Position numbers and translations under genes: made by a program. From the NCBI RefSeq assembly GCF_014197105.1, contig NZ_JACIEV010000005.1:1-64000 (forward strand): a DNA stretch of 64,000 nt, given 5' to 3'. The notes beneath the pieces were generated by a model that did no database searches, was not told where the DNA came from, and was given only the letters and a program-made list of their open reading frames with translations. Shown piece by piece: positions 50,362 to 60,955 of the stretch. Every line of letters begins with the position of its first letter. Position 1 is the first letter of the stretch. Source of the DNA: Sphingomonas jinjuensis (GTDB lineage Bacteria > Pseudomonadota > Alphaproteobacteria > Sphingomonadales > Sphingomonadaceae).

Positions 50362-51037
50362 GGCGGTCGCCGCCAGCGCGCTGCTGGCGTTCGCGAGCGG
50401 TGCCGGCGCGGCGGAGCGGTATCAGCAAACCGGCCTTGCCAGCTGGTACGGTGCCGAACTCGCCGGGGCGCGTACCGCATCGGGCGCCCGTTTCGATCCG
50501 GCGGGGTTGAGCGCGGCGCACCGCTCGCTGCCGCTTGGATCGTTCGTCGAGGTGACAGCGCTCGACAGCGGTCGATCGGTCCTCGTGCTCGTCAACGATC
50601 GCGGGCCGCATCGGCGTGATCGCCTGATTGATCTGTCGCACGGCGCGGCGAAAGCGCTGGGAATGAACGGGCGCTCGTTCACCCGGGTGCGCCTGCGCGC
50701 CGTCGAGCGCGGCGACCTCGACGCCGTCCGCCGGTCGTCGACCCCGACCGTGGCGCTCGTCGCCAGCGACAATCGCGCAATGGTTCGTCCGGCTACCCCG
50801 GCGCTGGATCCTCGCCGCCGCTATCTGCTTCAGGTCGCAACCTTTTCGAGCGCAACCCGCGCGCAGGCGCTGGCGCGGGCGGTCGATGGTGCGGCCATGG
50901 CGTCGCATGGGCTGTGGCGCGTGCAAATCGGCCCGATGAAGGCCGGCGAGGTGCAGCGGGCGCGTGACGCGGTCGCCGAGCGGGGCTATGGCGATGCCCG
51001 CATCCTGCCCGCTGTGGCCATGACGGAAGACCGATGA
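50345..51037 (+). CDS. rlpA: RlpA-like septal-ring protein with SPOR domain, catalytic Glu missing
   Basis: 230 residues from the ATG at 50345; signal peptide about 1-22 (no lipobox Cys). A double-psi beta barrel (about 28-115) contains GLASWYG, TASGARFD, SAAHRSLPLG and VLVNDRGPHRRDRLIDLS; a SPOR domain (about 155-225) binds denuded septal glycan. The positions of H59 and D85 match the catalytic His and Asp of active RlpA, but residue 48, 11 before the His, is Ala instead of Glu. It is coupled to the D,D-carboxypeptidase gene (ATGA). Confidence 0.88.
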   Translation: MRSSAKAVAASALLAFASGAGAAERYQQTGLASWYGAELAGARTASGARFDPAGLSAAHRSLPLGSFVEVTALDSGRSVLVLVNDRGPHRRDRLIDLSHGAAKALGMNGRSFTRVRLRAVERGDLDAVRRSSTPTVALVASDNRAMVRPATPALDPRRRYLLQVATFSSATRAQALARAVDGAAMASHGLWRVQIGPMKAGEVQRARDAVAERGYGDARILPAVAMTEDR

Positions 51038-52197
51038 ACAAGCTGATCGCTGCCCCCATCCTTGCCCTCGCGCTCGCCTGCCCCTCGATCGCGGCAGCGC
51101 CGCAGTTCCAGACGACGGCGCCGATCGCCTATCTGGAGGATCTGTCGTCGGGTGCGGTGCTGTTCAGCCGCGACGCCGACCGACGCATGCCGCCAGCGTC
51201 GATGGCGAAGATGATGACGGTTTATGTCGCGTTCGACATGGTCAAGCGCGGCGAGCTGAAGCTCGACCAGATGATGACGGTCCGCCCCGAGACGTGGCAG
51301 AAGTGGCATGGCCCCGCGGCGGGATCGACGATGTTCCTGTCGGCCAACGAGCAGGTCAGCGTCGCCAATCTGCTCTACGGGATCGTGACGCTGTCGGGCA
51401 ACGACGCGTGCGTCGTGCTGGCCGAGGGCATTTCCGGCTCGGAGCAGGCGTTCGTCGAGCGCATGAACCGCAAGGCGCAGGAGATCGGCCTGTCGAACAG
51501 CCATTTCGGCACCTCGAACGGCTGGCCCGACAACGGCGTCACCTACGTCACCGCGCGTGACCTGGCGCATCTGGCCGACAAGACGATCACCAACTTTCCG
51601 CAATTGTATAAGCAGTTCTATTCGCGCCGGGATTTTACCTGGGGCAAGACCATGGGTGGCAACGAGATCACTCAGGCGAACCGCGATCCGCTGCTGGGGC
51701 GCGTCGCCGGTGCCGATGGCCTGAAGACCGGCCATACCGAGGAAGCGGGCTATGGCTTCACCGGTTCGGCCGAACAGAACGGCCGGCGGCTGGTGATGGT
51801 GATGGCCGGGCTGTCGAGCTTCAACCAGCGCATCGAAGAATCGGTTCGCTTCATGGATTGGGGCTTTCGCGCATGGCAGGCCAAGCCGGTCGTCGCGGCG
51901 GGCAAGCAGGTCGAGACAGCCAACGTCCAGATGGGTTCGGCATCGAAGGTCGGCCTGGTCGCGCCGCGCCAGTTGACGGTGACGGTGCCCGCGGGTGCCG
52001 TACCGGCGATGAGCGCCAAGGTGGTCTATGACGGGCCGATCAAGGCGCCGATCGCCAAGGGCCAGCATATCGCCGATCTGGTCATCACGTCGCCCGACCT
52101 GCCCGAGCAGCGCCTGCCGCTCGTCGCCGCCGATAACGTGAGCGAGGCCGGCTTCTTCGGACGCGCCTGGGCCGGGCTGACCTCGTTCTTCGGCTGA
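51034..52197 (+). CDS. dacC: D-alanyl-D-alanine carboxypeptidase (PBP5/6 type)
   Basis: 387 residues, signal peptide ending IAAAP. Class A low-mass PBP motifs: S56-M-A-K, S121-G-N and K231-T-G. A C-terminal PBP5_C domain (about 290-365) ends in an amphipathic helix (FGRAWAGLTSFFG) that attaches to the inner membrane. It removes the terminal D-Ala from stem peptides. Coupled to rlpA upstream and 4 bp before holB. Confidence 0.93.
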   Translation: MNKLIAAPILALALACPSIAAAPQFQTTAPIAYLEDLSSGAVLFSRDADRRMPPASMAKMMTVYVAFDMVKRGELKLDQMMTVRPETWQKWHGPAAGSTMFLSANEQVSVANLLYGIVTLSGNDACVVLAEGISGSEQAFVERMNRKAQEIGLSNSHFGTSNGWPDNGVTYVTARDLAHLADKTITNFPQLYKQFYSRRDFTWGKTMGGNEITQANRDPLLGRVAGADGLKTGHTEEAGYGFTGSAEQNGRRLVMVMAGLSSFNQRIEESVRFMDWGFRAWQAKPVVAAGKQVETANVQMGSASKVGLVAPRQLTVTVPAGAVPAMSAKVVYDGPIKAPIAKGQHIADLVITSPDLPEQRLPLVAADNVSEAGFFGRAWAGLTSFFG

Positions 52198-52201
52198 CGT
52201 C

Positions 52202-53134
52202 ATGGCGGCGGTGATCGGTCATGCCGCCGCGCGCGAGGCGTTTGCGAGCGCGATACGTTCGGGCGCGCTCCATCACGCCTGGCTGCTGGTCGGGCCACAG
52301 GGCGTCGGTAAGGCGACGTTCGCGCGTGCGGTGGCGATCGAGCTGCTGGCCGCGGGCGCCGACCCGGCGCGCACGGCCTCGTTGATCGAGGCGGGATCCC
52401 ACCCGGACTATCGCCGCCTGGCGCGGCTGCCCAAGGATGCCGAGAAGCCCGACCAGGACCTTGCGCGCAGCATTACCATCGCGCAGGTCCGCGGGCTCCA
52501 GCCGATGTTCGCGACCGCGCCCTCGATGGGATCGCGGCGCATCGTCGTCATCGATGCCGCCGACGACCTGGAGCGGGGCGGGGCCAATGCGCTGCTCAAG
52601 AGCCTGGAGGAGCCGCCGAGCGGCACGATGTTCCTCCTCGTCAGCCATGCGCCCGCGCGGTTGCTGCCGACGATCCGATCGCGGTGCCGGCTGCTCCGTT
52701 TCGCGGCGCTGGCGGATGGCGAGGTGAGGGCGGTGTTGCGCGAGCAGCTGCCCAACGAAGACGATCTGGAGCCGTTGGTCGCGATCGCGGATGGTTCGCC
52801 CGGCCGGGCGCTGCGCTACGCCGGGCTCGACGTTGCCAAGCTCGATGCCGCGATAGAGGCGATCATTGCCGAGGGGGATCGTGACAATGTCCGGCGGCTG
52901 GCGCTTGGACGATCGCTCGCCGGCAAGGCGGCGTCGCAGCGCTATGAGGCGTTTCTGGAGCGGGCGCCCGCAATCATCGCGCGCGCGGCACGGGGGCGGA
53001 GCGGACCGGCGCTTAAGGCGGCGCTCGATGCCCATGCGGCGGCGCGCGAGCTATCCGGTGCGGCGCTCGGTTTATCGCTCGATCCGCAATCGACCGCGAT
53101 CGAGATGGCCGGGATCGCCGCGACGCTGCGCTAG
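52202..53134 (+). CDS. holB: DNA polymerase III subunit delta'
   Basis: 310 residues from the ATG at 52202. An AAA+ clamp-loader fold: GPQGVGKATFARAV (P-loop, near 33-46), KSLEEPPSGTMFLLVSHAP with the SRC motif following (TIRSRCRLL). It loads the beta clamp. In most alphaproteobacteria tmk lies just before it; here dacC does. Confidence 0.9.
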   Translation: MAAVIGHAAAREAFASAIRSGALHHAWLLVGPQGVGKATFARAVAIELLAAGADPARTASLIEAGSHPDYRRLARLPKDAEKPDQDLARSITIAQVRGLQPMFATAPSMGSRRIVVIDAADDLERGGANALLKSLEEPPSGTMFLLVSHAPARLLPTIRSRCRLLRFAALADGEVRAVLREQLPNEDDLEPLVAIADGSPGRALRYAGLDVAKLDAAIEAIIAEGDRDNVRRLALGRSLAGKAASQRYEAFLERAPAIIARAARGRSGPALKAALDAHAAARELSGAALGLSLDPQSTAIEMAGIAATLR

Positions 53135-53174
53135 GTGCTTCACCTCTCGCGCGGCATCGCCTAGAGCGCGGGCC

Positions 53175-54725
53175 ATGGCCGAGCCTTATTACATCACGAC
53201 CGCGATCCATTACCCGAACGGCCGCCCGCACATCGGCCACGCCTATGAGATGGTCGCCGCCGACGTCATCGCCCGCTTCCAGCGCCAGGCGGGGCGTGAC
53301 GTCCTGTTCCAGACGGGGACCGACGAACACGGACTGAAGATGGCGCAGGCGGCGCGCGCGCGGGGCATCGAAACGCGTGCCTTCGCGGATGAAATGTCGT
53401 CCCATTTCAAGGAAATGGCCGATCGCCTTGATATCTCGTACGATCGGTTCATCCGTACCGTCGATCCCGATCATTACCGCGCCAGCCAGGCGATCTGGCA
53501 GGCGATGGCGGAAGCTGGGGACCTGTATCTCAGCCGCTACGAGGGCTGGTATTCGGTCCGCGACGAGGCGTTCTACGACGAGAAGGAACTGACGGGGGAA
53601 GGCGACGAGCGACTCTCGCCGCAGGGCACGCCGGTGGAATGGACCGCGGAGGAGACGTGGTTCTTCCGCCTGTCGAAATATCAGCAGCCGTTGCTCGACC
53701 TTTATGCCGCGAATCCCGACTTCATCCGCCCCGAAAGCCGCCGCAACGAGGTGATGCGCTTCGTCGAGGGCGGGCTGTCCGACCTGTCGGTGTCGCGGAC
53801 CAGTTTCGATTGGGGCGTGCCGGTGCCGGGCAGCGACGGCCATGTCATGTACGTGTGGGTCGATGCGCTGACCAACTATCTGACCGGCGCCGGCTATCCG
53901 GACGGCGACATGCGTCACTGGCCGGCCGACCTTCACCTGATCGGCAAGGACATCGTCCGCTTTCACGCGGTCTATTGGCCAGCCTTCCTGATGTCGGCGG
54001 GCGTGCCGCTGCCCAAGTCGGTGTTTGGCCATGGCCATGTGCTGGCACGCGACGGCAGCAAGATGTCGAAGTCGGTCGGCAACGTCGTCGATCCGATGGC
54101 GCTGGTCGACCTCTATGGCATCGATCCGGTTCGCTATTTCCTGATGCGCGACGTCAGCTTCGGCCAGGACGGCAGCTTTTCGGCCGAGGCGATCGTGGCG
54201 CGCGCCAACGCCGACCTGTCGAACAGCTTCGGCAATCTCGCGCAGCGGACGCTGTCGTTCATCGCCAAGAACCTCGACGGCGCGATGCCGGGCGCGGGCA
54301 GGGCGGACCCGGCCGACGCGATGCTGATCGAGGAAGTCGTCGTCGCCTGCGCCGGCTTGACGTCGGCGTTCGCTGACTTGGCGCTAAGCCAGGGGCTGGA
54401 GGCGTGGATGCGCGGCGTGTTTGCCTGCAACCAATATATCGATGTCCAGGCGCCCTGGGCGCTCCGCAAGACCGATCCCGAGCGGATGGAGGCGGTGCTG
54501 CGCACGCTCGTCCGCGCGATCCGCATGCTGGCGATCGCCATCCTGCCGGTGGTGCCGACGGCAGCGGGCAAGCTGCTCGACCTGCTCGGCGCCGAGGCGC
54601 GCGATCATGCGGCGATCGATGACGACGGCTGGTACGATCGCCAGGTGGCGACTGGCTTCCGCTTCGCAACGCCGACGGCGGCCTTCCCACGCCTGGAAAT
54701 GCCCGCGGCCGAGGCGGAAGCCTGA
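53175..54725 (+). CDS. metG: Methionyl-tRNA synthetase
   Basis: 516 residues from the ATG at 53175. Class I motifs: HIGH in PHIGHAYE (near 18-21) and KMSKS in DGSKMSKSVGN. The connective domain has no zinc Cys cluster, so it is the short MetG2 form without the C-terminal dimerisation domain. Its stop overlaps the tatD start (TGATG). Confidence 0.96.
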   Translation: MAEPYYITTAIHYPNGRPHIGHAYEMVAADVIARFQRQAGRDVLFQTGTDEHGLKMAQAARARGIETRAFADEMSSHFKEMADRLDISYDRFIRTVDPDHYRASQAIWQAMAEAGDLYLSRYEGWYSVRDEAFYDEKELTGEGDERLSPQGTPVEWTAEETWFFRLSKYQQPLLDLYAANPDFIRPESRRNEVMRFVEGGLSDLSVSRTSFDWGVPVPGSDGHVMYVWVDALTNYLTGAGYPDGDMRHWPADLHLIGKDIVRFHAVYWPAFLMSAGVPLPKSVFGHGHVLARDGSKMSKSVGNVVDPMALVDLYGIDPVRYFLMRDVSFGQDGSFSAEAIVARANADLSNSFGNLAQRTLSFIAKNLDGAMPGAGRADPADAMLIEEVVVACAGLTSAFADLALSQGLEAWMRGVFACNQYIDVQAPWALRKTDPERMEAVLRTLVRAIRMLAIAILPVVPTAAGKLLDLLGAEARDHAAIDDDGWYDRQVATGFRFATPTAAFPRLEMPAAEAEA

Positions 54726-55501
54726 TGTTCGCCGACAGCCACTGCCACCTGAACTACAAGGGATTGGCCGAGGAGCAGGCCGCGGTGCTGGCGCGCGCGA
54801 GGGCGGCCGGCGTCGGCGTGATGCTCAACATCGCGACGCGCGAGAGCGAGTGGGATGCGGTGCTGGCGACCGCCGAGCGCGAGGAGGACGTCTGGGCCTC
54901 GGTCGGCATCCATCCGCACGAGGCCGACCAGCACGCGCATATCGACACCACCCGCCTCGTCGAGCGCGCCAGCCATCCCCGCGTGATCGGGATCGGCGAG
55001 AGCGGCCTCGACTATTTCTACGACCATTCCGATCGGGATCGGCAGCAAGCCAGTTTCCGGGCCCATATCGCTGCGGCACGCGAGAGCGGGTTGCCGATCA
55101 TCGTCCACACCCGCGATGCCGAAGCCGACACGATCGACATCCTGGCCGACGAGATGGGGAAGGGGGCCTTTTCCGGCGTCATTCACTGTTTCACGGCCAG
55201 TGGCGACTTCGCCGACAAGGCGATGGCGCTGGGCCTGTATATCTCGATATCCGGTATCGTGACGTTCAAGAACGCCAAGGACCTGCAGGAAACGGCGGCG
55301 CGGCTGCCGCTCGATCGGCTGCTGATCGAAACCGACGCGCCGTTCCTCGCCCCCGTACCGCACCGCGGGAAGACCGGCGAGCCGGCGTTCGTCGCCGATA
55401 CTGCCCGCTTCCTGGCGAACCTGCGCGGCGAGCCGGTCGACGAGCTGGCGCGGAGGACGGCGGACAACTTCTTCACGCTGTTCGCGAAAGCCCGCGGGTG
55501 A
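54725..55501 (+). CDS. tatD: TatD-family deoxyribonuclease
   Basis: 258 residues. The TIM-barrel metal ligands are all there: SHCHLN, GESGLDYFYD, IVHTRDA, VIHCFTAS and ETDAPFL. It is a 3'-5' exonuclease-like Mg-dependent DNase, cytosolic, and is commonly encoded after metG in alphaproteobacteria. The end overlaps the next start (GTGA). Confidence 0.95.
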   Translation: MFADSHCHLNYKGLAEEQAAVLARARAAGVGVMLNIATRESEWDAVLATAEREEDVWASVGIHPHEADQHAHIDTTRLVERASHPRVIGIGESGLDYFYDHSDRDRQQASFRAHIAAARESGLPIIVHTRDAEADTIDILADEMGKGAFSGVIHCFTASGDFADKAMALGLYISISGIVTFKNAKDLQETAARLPLDRLLIETDAPFLAPVPHRGKTGEPAFVADTARFLANLRGEPVDELARRTADNFFTLFAKARG

Positions 55502-56262
55502 GGGTGCGGATCCTCGGTTCGGGGACGTCGTCTGGCGTACCGCGGATCGGGAACGACTGGGGCGCGTGCGACCCCATGGAGCCGCGCAACCGACGCCTGC
55601 GTTCGTCGCTGCTCGTCGAGCATGAGGGCACACGCATCCTCCTCGACACCAGCCCGGACCTGCGCGAGCAGCTGCTGGCGGCGGACATCGACCGCGTCGA
55701 CGCGATCATCTGGACGCACGACCATGCCGATCACTGCCACGGCATCGACGACGTCCGCCAGATATTCCATGCGCTCGGAAGGCCGGTCGTCGGCTTTGCC
55801 CGCGCCGCGACGCTCGACGTCCTGAGCGATCGCTTCGCCTACGTGTTCAGGGGGCGCGCAGGCTATCCGTCGACGGTGGAGGCACAGCCGTTACCGGATC
55901 GGCTGCGCATCGGCGGGATCGAGATCGAGGTGGTCGACCAGCCTCATGGGTCGATCCAATCGGCCGGTCTCCGCTTCACGGCCAACGGCCACAGTGTCGG
56001 CTATGCCACTGACTTTCATGAGCTGACGTCGGACATGCGTTCGCTCTACACCGACCTCGACCTGTGGATCGTCGACGCGTTGCGCTATGCCCCGCATCCC
56101 ACCCACCCCGATGTCCCGACCGTCCTGCAATGGGTCGATGACCTGCGCCCCATCCGGACAGCCTTGGTACATATGGATCAGTCCATGGATTATGCGACGC
56201 TGGTCGCGGCGTTGCCGCCGGGGGTAGAGCCCGGCTACGACGGGATGGAATTCGCGCTATGA
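55498..56262 (+). CDS. MBL-fold metal-dependent hydrolase, PhnP-like
   Basis: 254 residues from a GTG overlapping tatD (a second GTG at 55504 is possible). The N-terminal LGSGTSSGVPRIG is the PhnP/RNase Z-like start; the metal motif is THDHADHCHGID, with further ligands in VVDQPHGS, and ATDFHEL. PhnP hydrolyses cyclic phosphates; the substrate here is unknown, as no phosphonate genes are nearby. Position after tatD is conserved in alphaproteobacteria. Confidence 0.88.
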   Translation: MRVRILGSGTSSGVPRIGNDWGACDPMEPRNRRLRSSLLVEHEGTRILLDTSPDLREQLLAADIDRVDAIIWTHDHADHCHGIDDVRQIFHALGRPVVGFARAATLDVLSDRFAYVFRGRAGYPSTVEAQPLPDRLRIGGIEIEVVDQPHGSIQSAGLRFTANGHSVGYATDFHELTSDMRSLYTDLDLWIVDALRYAPHPTHPDVPTVLQWVDDLRPIRTALVHMDQSMDYATLVAALPPGVEPGYDGMEFAL

Positions 56263-56876
56263 CGCCCGACATCGGGGGCAATCTGTTCTTTTATCTGGTG
56301 CTGCTCATCCTGCCGGTGTCGGCACTGATCGCGCGGCGCGTCCCGGTTCTTCGCGTCCTGCTGCAGCTGGCGACCTGGGGTGTCCTGTTCGGCATCCTTT
56401 ATGTCGTGGTCGCGCAACGCGAACAGTTCGATCCGTATCTCCAGCGCGTGGCGGCGATGCTCAATATCGGCGAGCAGAAGGTCGTCGGCCAGGAGACCCG
56501 GATCGCGATGGCGCCCGACGGCCATTTCTGGGCGCGCGTGACGATCGACGGCGTTCCACGGCGACTGCTGGTCGACAGTGGCGCCACGACGACGGCGCTG
56601 TCAGTCCGCACCGCGGCGGCGGCGGGGCTCGACGTCAAGAAAAGTCCGTTTCCGGTGATCCTCAATACCGCGAACGGAACGATCACCGCGGAAACCGCTA
56701 CCGTGAAGGAACTGCGGCTGGGCGACATTGTCGCTCGCGACATCGGCGTCGTCGTGTCGCCGGCGTTCGGCGATGGCGACGTGCTGGGGATGAACTTCCT
56801 GTCACGGTTGAAGTCATGGCGGGTCGAGGGGCGGACGTTGATCCTGACGCCGCACCACCATCAGGATTTTACATAA
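56259..56876 (+). CDS. Retropepsin-like aspartic protease (TIGR02281 family), membrane-anchored
   Basis: 205 residues, start overlapping the previous stop (ATGA). Two membrane segments at about 9-26 and 34-51, then a protease domain with the active-site D106-S-G-A and NTANGTITAETATV flap-like region, and GDVLGMNFLSRL near the end. It is a periplasmic-facing or cytosolic aspartyl protease whose substrate is unknown; members are common in alphaproteobacteria. Confidence 0.86.
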   Translation: MTPDIGGNLFFYLVLLILPVSALIARRVPVLRVLLQLATWGVLFGILYVVVAQREQFDPYLQRVAAMLNIGEQKVVGQETRIAMAPDGHFWARVTIDGVPRRLLVDSGATTTALSVRTAAAAGLDVKKSPFPVILNTANGTITAETATVKELRLGDIVARDIGVVVSPAFGDGDVLGMNFLSRLKSWRVEGRTLILTPHHHQDFT

Positions 56877-56912
56877 TGAATATTATCGATCTTGTGGGGA
56901 TGGTTTAGCGCC

Positions 56913-57647
56913 ATGGTTGATCGGCTGCTGACGATCATGGCCAAACTCCGTGGTCCCGAGGGCTGCGAATGGGATCGGGCGCAGGATTGGGCCTCGATCG
57001 CGCCCTATACGATCGAGGAAGCCTATGAAGTCGCCGACGCCATCGAGCGTGACGATGTCGGTGACCTGAAGGACGAATTGGGCGATCTGTTGCTTCAGGT
57101 CGTCTTCCACGCTCGGATTGCCGAGGAAGCCGGCGCGTTCGCATTTCCCGATGTCGTCGACGCGATCAGCGACAAGATGGAGCGTCGTCACCCGCATATC
57201 TTCGGCGATGCCCCCGGGGGCGGCCATCATCTGTGGGAGGCGATCAAGGCGGAGGAACGCGCCGCGAAGTCGGATGGAAGCGCCATCGCCGGCGTAGCGG
57301 CCGGGTTGCCGGCGCTGACGCGTGCCGAAAAACTACAGAACCGCGCCGCGCGCGTCGGCTTCGATTGGCCAGACCTTGCCGGTCCTCGCGCCAAGATCGA
57401 CGAGGAGCTGGCCGAGATCGCCGATGCCTCGCCGGAGACGTTGGCCGAGGAAGTCGGCGACCTGCTACTTGCCGTCGTCAACTTCGCACGGCATCTGAAG
57501 GTCGACCCGGAGGCTGCTCTGCGCGCGGCAAACAACAAGTTCGAGAATCGGTTTCGCGCGATCGAGGCCCTGGGCGGCGAGGGGTTCGCCGACCTACCGC
57601 TCGATGCCAAGGAAGCGCTGTGGCAGCAGGTCAAGCGCGGCGGCTGA
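56913..57647 (+). CDS. mazG: Nucleoside triphosphate pyrophosphohydrolase
   Basis: 244 residues from the ATG at 56913; a TTG at 56892 is an alternative. Two MazG domains: the first with IEEAYEVADAIERDD then DELGDLLLQVVFHA, the second with EELAEIADASPE then EEVGDLLLAVVNFARH, both having the EExxE ... ExxD Mg sites. It hydrolyses NTPs to NMP and PPi, cleaning aberrant nucleotides. Convergent with hflX, 21 bp away. Confidence 0.94.
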   Translation: MVDRLLTIMAKLRGPEGCEWDRAQDWASIAPYTIEEAYEVADAIERDDVGDLKDELGDLLLQVVFHARIAEEAGAFAFPDVVDAISDKMERRHPHIFGDAPGGGHHLWEAIKAEERAAKSDGSAIAGVAAGLPALTRAEKLQNRAARVGFDWPDLAGPRAKIDEELAEIADASPETLAEEVGDLLLAVVNFARHLKVDPEAALRAANNKFENRFRAIEALGGEGFADLPLDAKEALWQQVKRGG

Positions 57648-57668
57648 TAGGAGCGAAAGGGCGGCGCC

Positions 57669-58970
57669 CTACCCCTCCCCGCCGTTACGGCGCACGAACC
57701 GATCGTGATCCGCCGGGGCCATCCGCACCTCATAATGGGCATGATCGCCGTCGACCTCGTGCCCCAGCACCTCGCCGTGCTGGTGGAGCCACGCCGCACC
57801 AGCGCCGTCGGCGGCATCGAGCGTGATCGAGTAGCGGCGATGGCCGGCAGTCAGTAGCTCCGCCACCTCGGCGATCAGACGATCGACCCCTTCTCCGTCC
57901 AGCGCCGAGATCGCCGCGACGTCGCTGCGTCGTGCCGCCTCGGCCAGGATATCCTCGTGTCGCTCGGCGTCGAGCAGGTCGAGCTTGTTCCACGCCTCGA
58001 TCCGCGGCGTTTCTGCATCGACGCCGATCTCGGTGAGGACATTCTCGACGTCGGTGCGCTGCGCCTCGGTATCGGGATGCGCGATGTCGCGAACGTGGAT
58101 CAGCAGGTCGGCTGAGACCACCTCTTCCAGCGTCGCCTTGAACGCCGCCACCAGCTGCGTCGGCAGATCGGAGACGAAGCCCACGGTATCCGAGAGGATC
58201 GCCTTGTCGATGCCGGGCAGGCTGATTTGGCGAAGTGTGGGATCGAGAGTGGCGAAGAGGAGGTTCTCCGCCATGACGTCAGCGCCGGTCAACCGGTTGA
58301 AGAGCGTGGACTTTCCGGCGTTGGTGTACCCCACGAGCGCGATCACCGGCCACGGCGCGCGCTGGCGACGCTCGCGGTGCAGGCCGCGCGTTCGGCTCAC
58401 CTGCTCGAGCTCGCGCCGGAGCCGTGCCATCCGGTCGCGGATCAAACGTCGATCCGCCTCGATCTGCGTTTCGCCCGGTCCGCCGAGGAAGCCAAAGCCG
58501 CCGCGCTGCCGCTCGAGGTGGGTCCAGCTGCGCACCAGTCGACCCGCCTGATAGTCGAGATGCGCCAGCTCGACCTGGAGCCGCCCTTCCGCGGTCGCCG
58601 CCCGCTCGCCGAAGATTTCGAGGATCAGGCCGGTGCGATCGATCACCTTGGCTTCGAGCGCGGTCTCGAGGTTGCGCTGCTGGACCGGAGTCAGGCTGGC
58701 GTCGAAGACGACCAGTGCCGCCTCTTCCATCCGCGCCGTGGCGGCGAGCTGTTCGACTTGGCCGCTCCCGATCAGCGTCGCCGGCTTGGGCGCGCGCACG
58801 CGGAACGCGACCCGATCGGTGACGTCGAGCCCGATTGCGGCCGCCAGCCCCGCCGTCTCCTCGAGCCGGGCATCGGCGTCACGGGTGGAATCACCGCGGT
58901 CGGGGAGGACGACGATCGCCTTGGCGCCGCGGGCGAAGTCGTCGCGGTCGCGTTCGAAGCCGGTGGTCAA
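57669..58970 (-). CDS. hflX: GTPase HflX
   Basis: 433 residues from a TTG at 58970 that overlaps the hfq stop. An N-terminal glycine-poor domain (about 20-195) precedes the G domain: [16 protein letters not shown] (G1), [10 protein letters not shown] (G3), NKLD (G4). It rescues stalled or heat-damaged ribosomes. It is coupled to hfq, as in other proteobacteria. Confidence 0.94.
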   Translation of the reverse strand: MTTGFERDRDDFARGAKAIVVLPDRGDSTRDADARLEETAGLAAAIGLDVTDRVAFRVRAPKPATLIGSGQVEQLAATARMEEAALVVFDASLTPVQQRNLETALEAKVIDRTGLILEIFGERAATAEGRLQVELAHLDYQAGRLVRSWTHLERQRGGFGFLGGPGETQIEADRRLIRDRMARLRRELEQVSRTRGLHRERRQRAPWPVIALVGYTNAGKSTLFNRLTGADVMAENLLFATLDPTLRQISLPGIDKAILSDTVGFVSDLPTQLVAAFKATLEEVVSADLLIHVRDIAHPDTEAQRTDVENVLTEIGVDAETPRIEAWNKLDLLDAERHEDILAEAARRSDVAAISALDGEGVDRLIAEVAELLTAGHRRYSITLDAADGAGAAWLHQHGEVLGHEVDGDHAHYEVRMAPADHDRFVRRNGGEG

Positions 58971-59458
58971 GCGTCCTCGTCCTCGCCGCCGTCGTCGGCA
59001 AGGTTGAGCGGACGCGCCGGCTGGATCGTCGACACCGCATGCTTGTAGACCAGCTGGACCATGCCCTCGCGCTGGAGCAGCATGCAGAACAGATCGAAGC
59101 CGGCGATATGCCCCTGGAGCATGACGCCGTTGATGAGGAACATCGTCACCGATTCGTCGGACCGCTTCACCGCGCCGAGGAAGATTTCCTGAAGCAGTGG
59201 CTGCTTCTTCTGCGGCTCACCGACCGCATCGACGATCGGCGCGATATCCATCGTGCCCGCGGGCATGATCGTGGAAATCGCATGTTTGTAGATGAGCTGG
59301 CTCTGCCCGTCGCGGCGCAACAGCACCGAGAAATTGTCGAACCAGGTCACGATTCCCTGCAGCTTCACGCCCTTGACGAGGAACATCGTCACCGGGGTCT
59401 TGGATTTGCGAAGCGCGTTGAGGAACAGATCCTGGAGCGATCCCTGCTTGTCGGCCAT
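58967..59458 (-). CDS. hfq: Double-domain Hfq RNA chaperone (two fused Sm domains)
   Basis: 163 residues instead of the usual 75-100. Two full Hfq domains are joined in tandem: copy 1 at about 8-67 (YKH at 57-59) and copy 2 at about 88-147 (YKH at 138-140), linked by about 20 residues. An acidic tail (DDGGEDEDA) follows. A ring would be made from three chains. The copies differ at RNA-contact sites: at the position of E. coli Lys31 copy 1 has K32 and copy 2 has M113; at Gln41 copy 1 has N42 and copy 2 L123. It brings sRNAs and mRNAs together. The double form is known from a few Sphingomonadaceae. Confidence 0.95.
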   Translation of the reverse strand: MADKQGSLQDLFLNALRKSKTPVTMFLVKGVKLQGIVTWFDNFSVLLRRDGQSQLIYKHAISTIMPAGTMDIAPIVDAVGEPQKKQPLLQEIFLGAVKRSDESVTMFLINGVMLQGHIAGFDLFCMLLQREGMVQLVYKHAVSTIQPARPLNLADDGGEDEDA

Positions 59459-59550
59459 GTTGCCCTTCCTTCTTGTTGGCGAGCCGTTCGCTCGCTGTGC
59501 GCCGTTTCCCGGCGTCGGATGACGGCCAGCGGCCGCCCGTGATCAGTCTA

Positions 59551-59573
59551 TGGACGCGCCAAGCCGGCGTCCA
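59551..59573 (-). terminator. Possible hairpin terminator after ntrX
   Basis: tggacgc (59551-59557) pairs with gcgtcca (59567-59573), 7-bp stem and 9-nt loop, 5 bases after the ntrX stop on the minus strand. No T run follows, so it may only slow transcription toward hfq. Confidence 0.35.
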
Positions 59574-59578
59574 CCCGC

Positions 59579-60952
<1,374 letters not shown>

Positions 60953-60955
60953 CAG

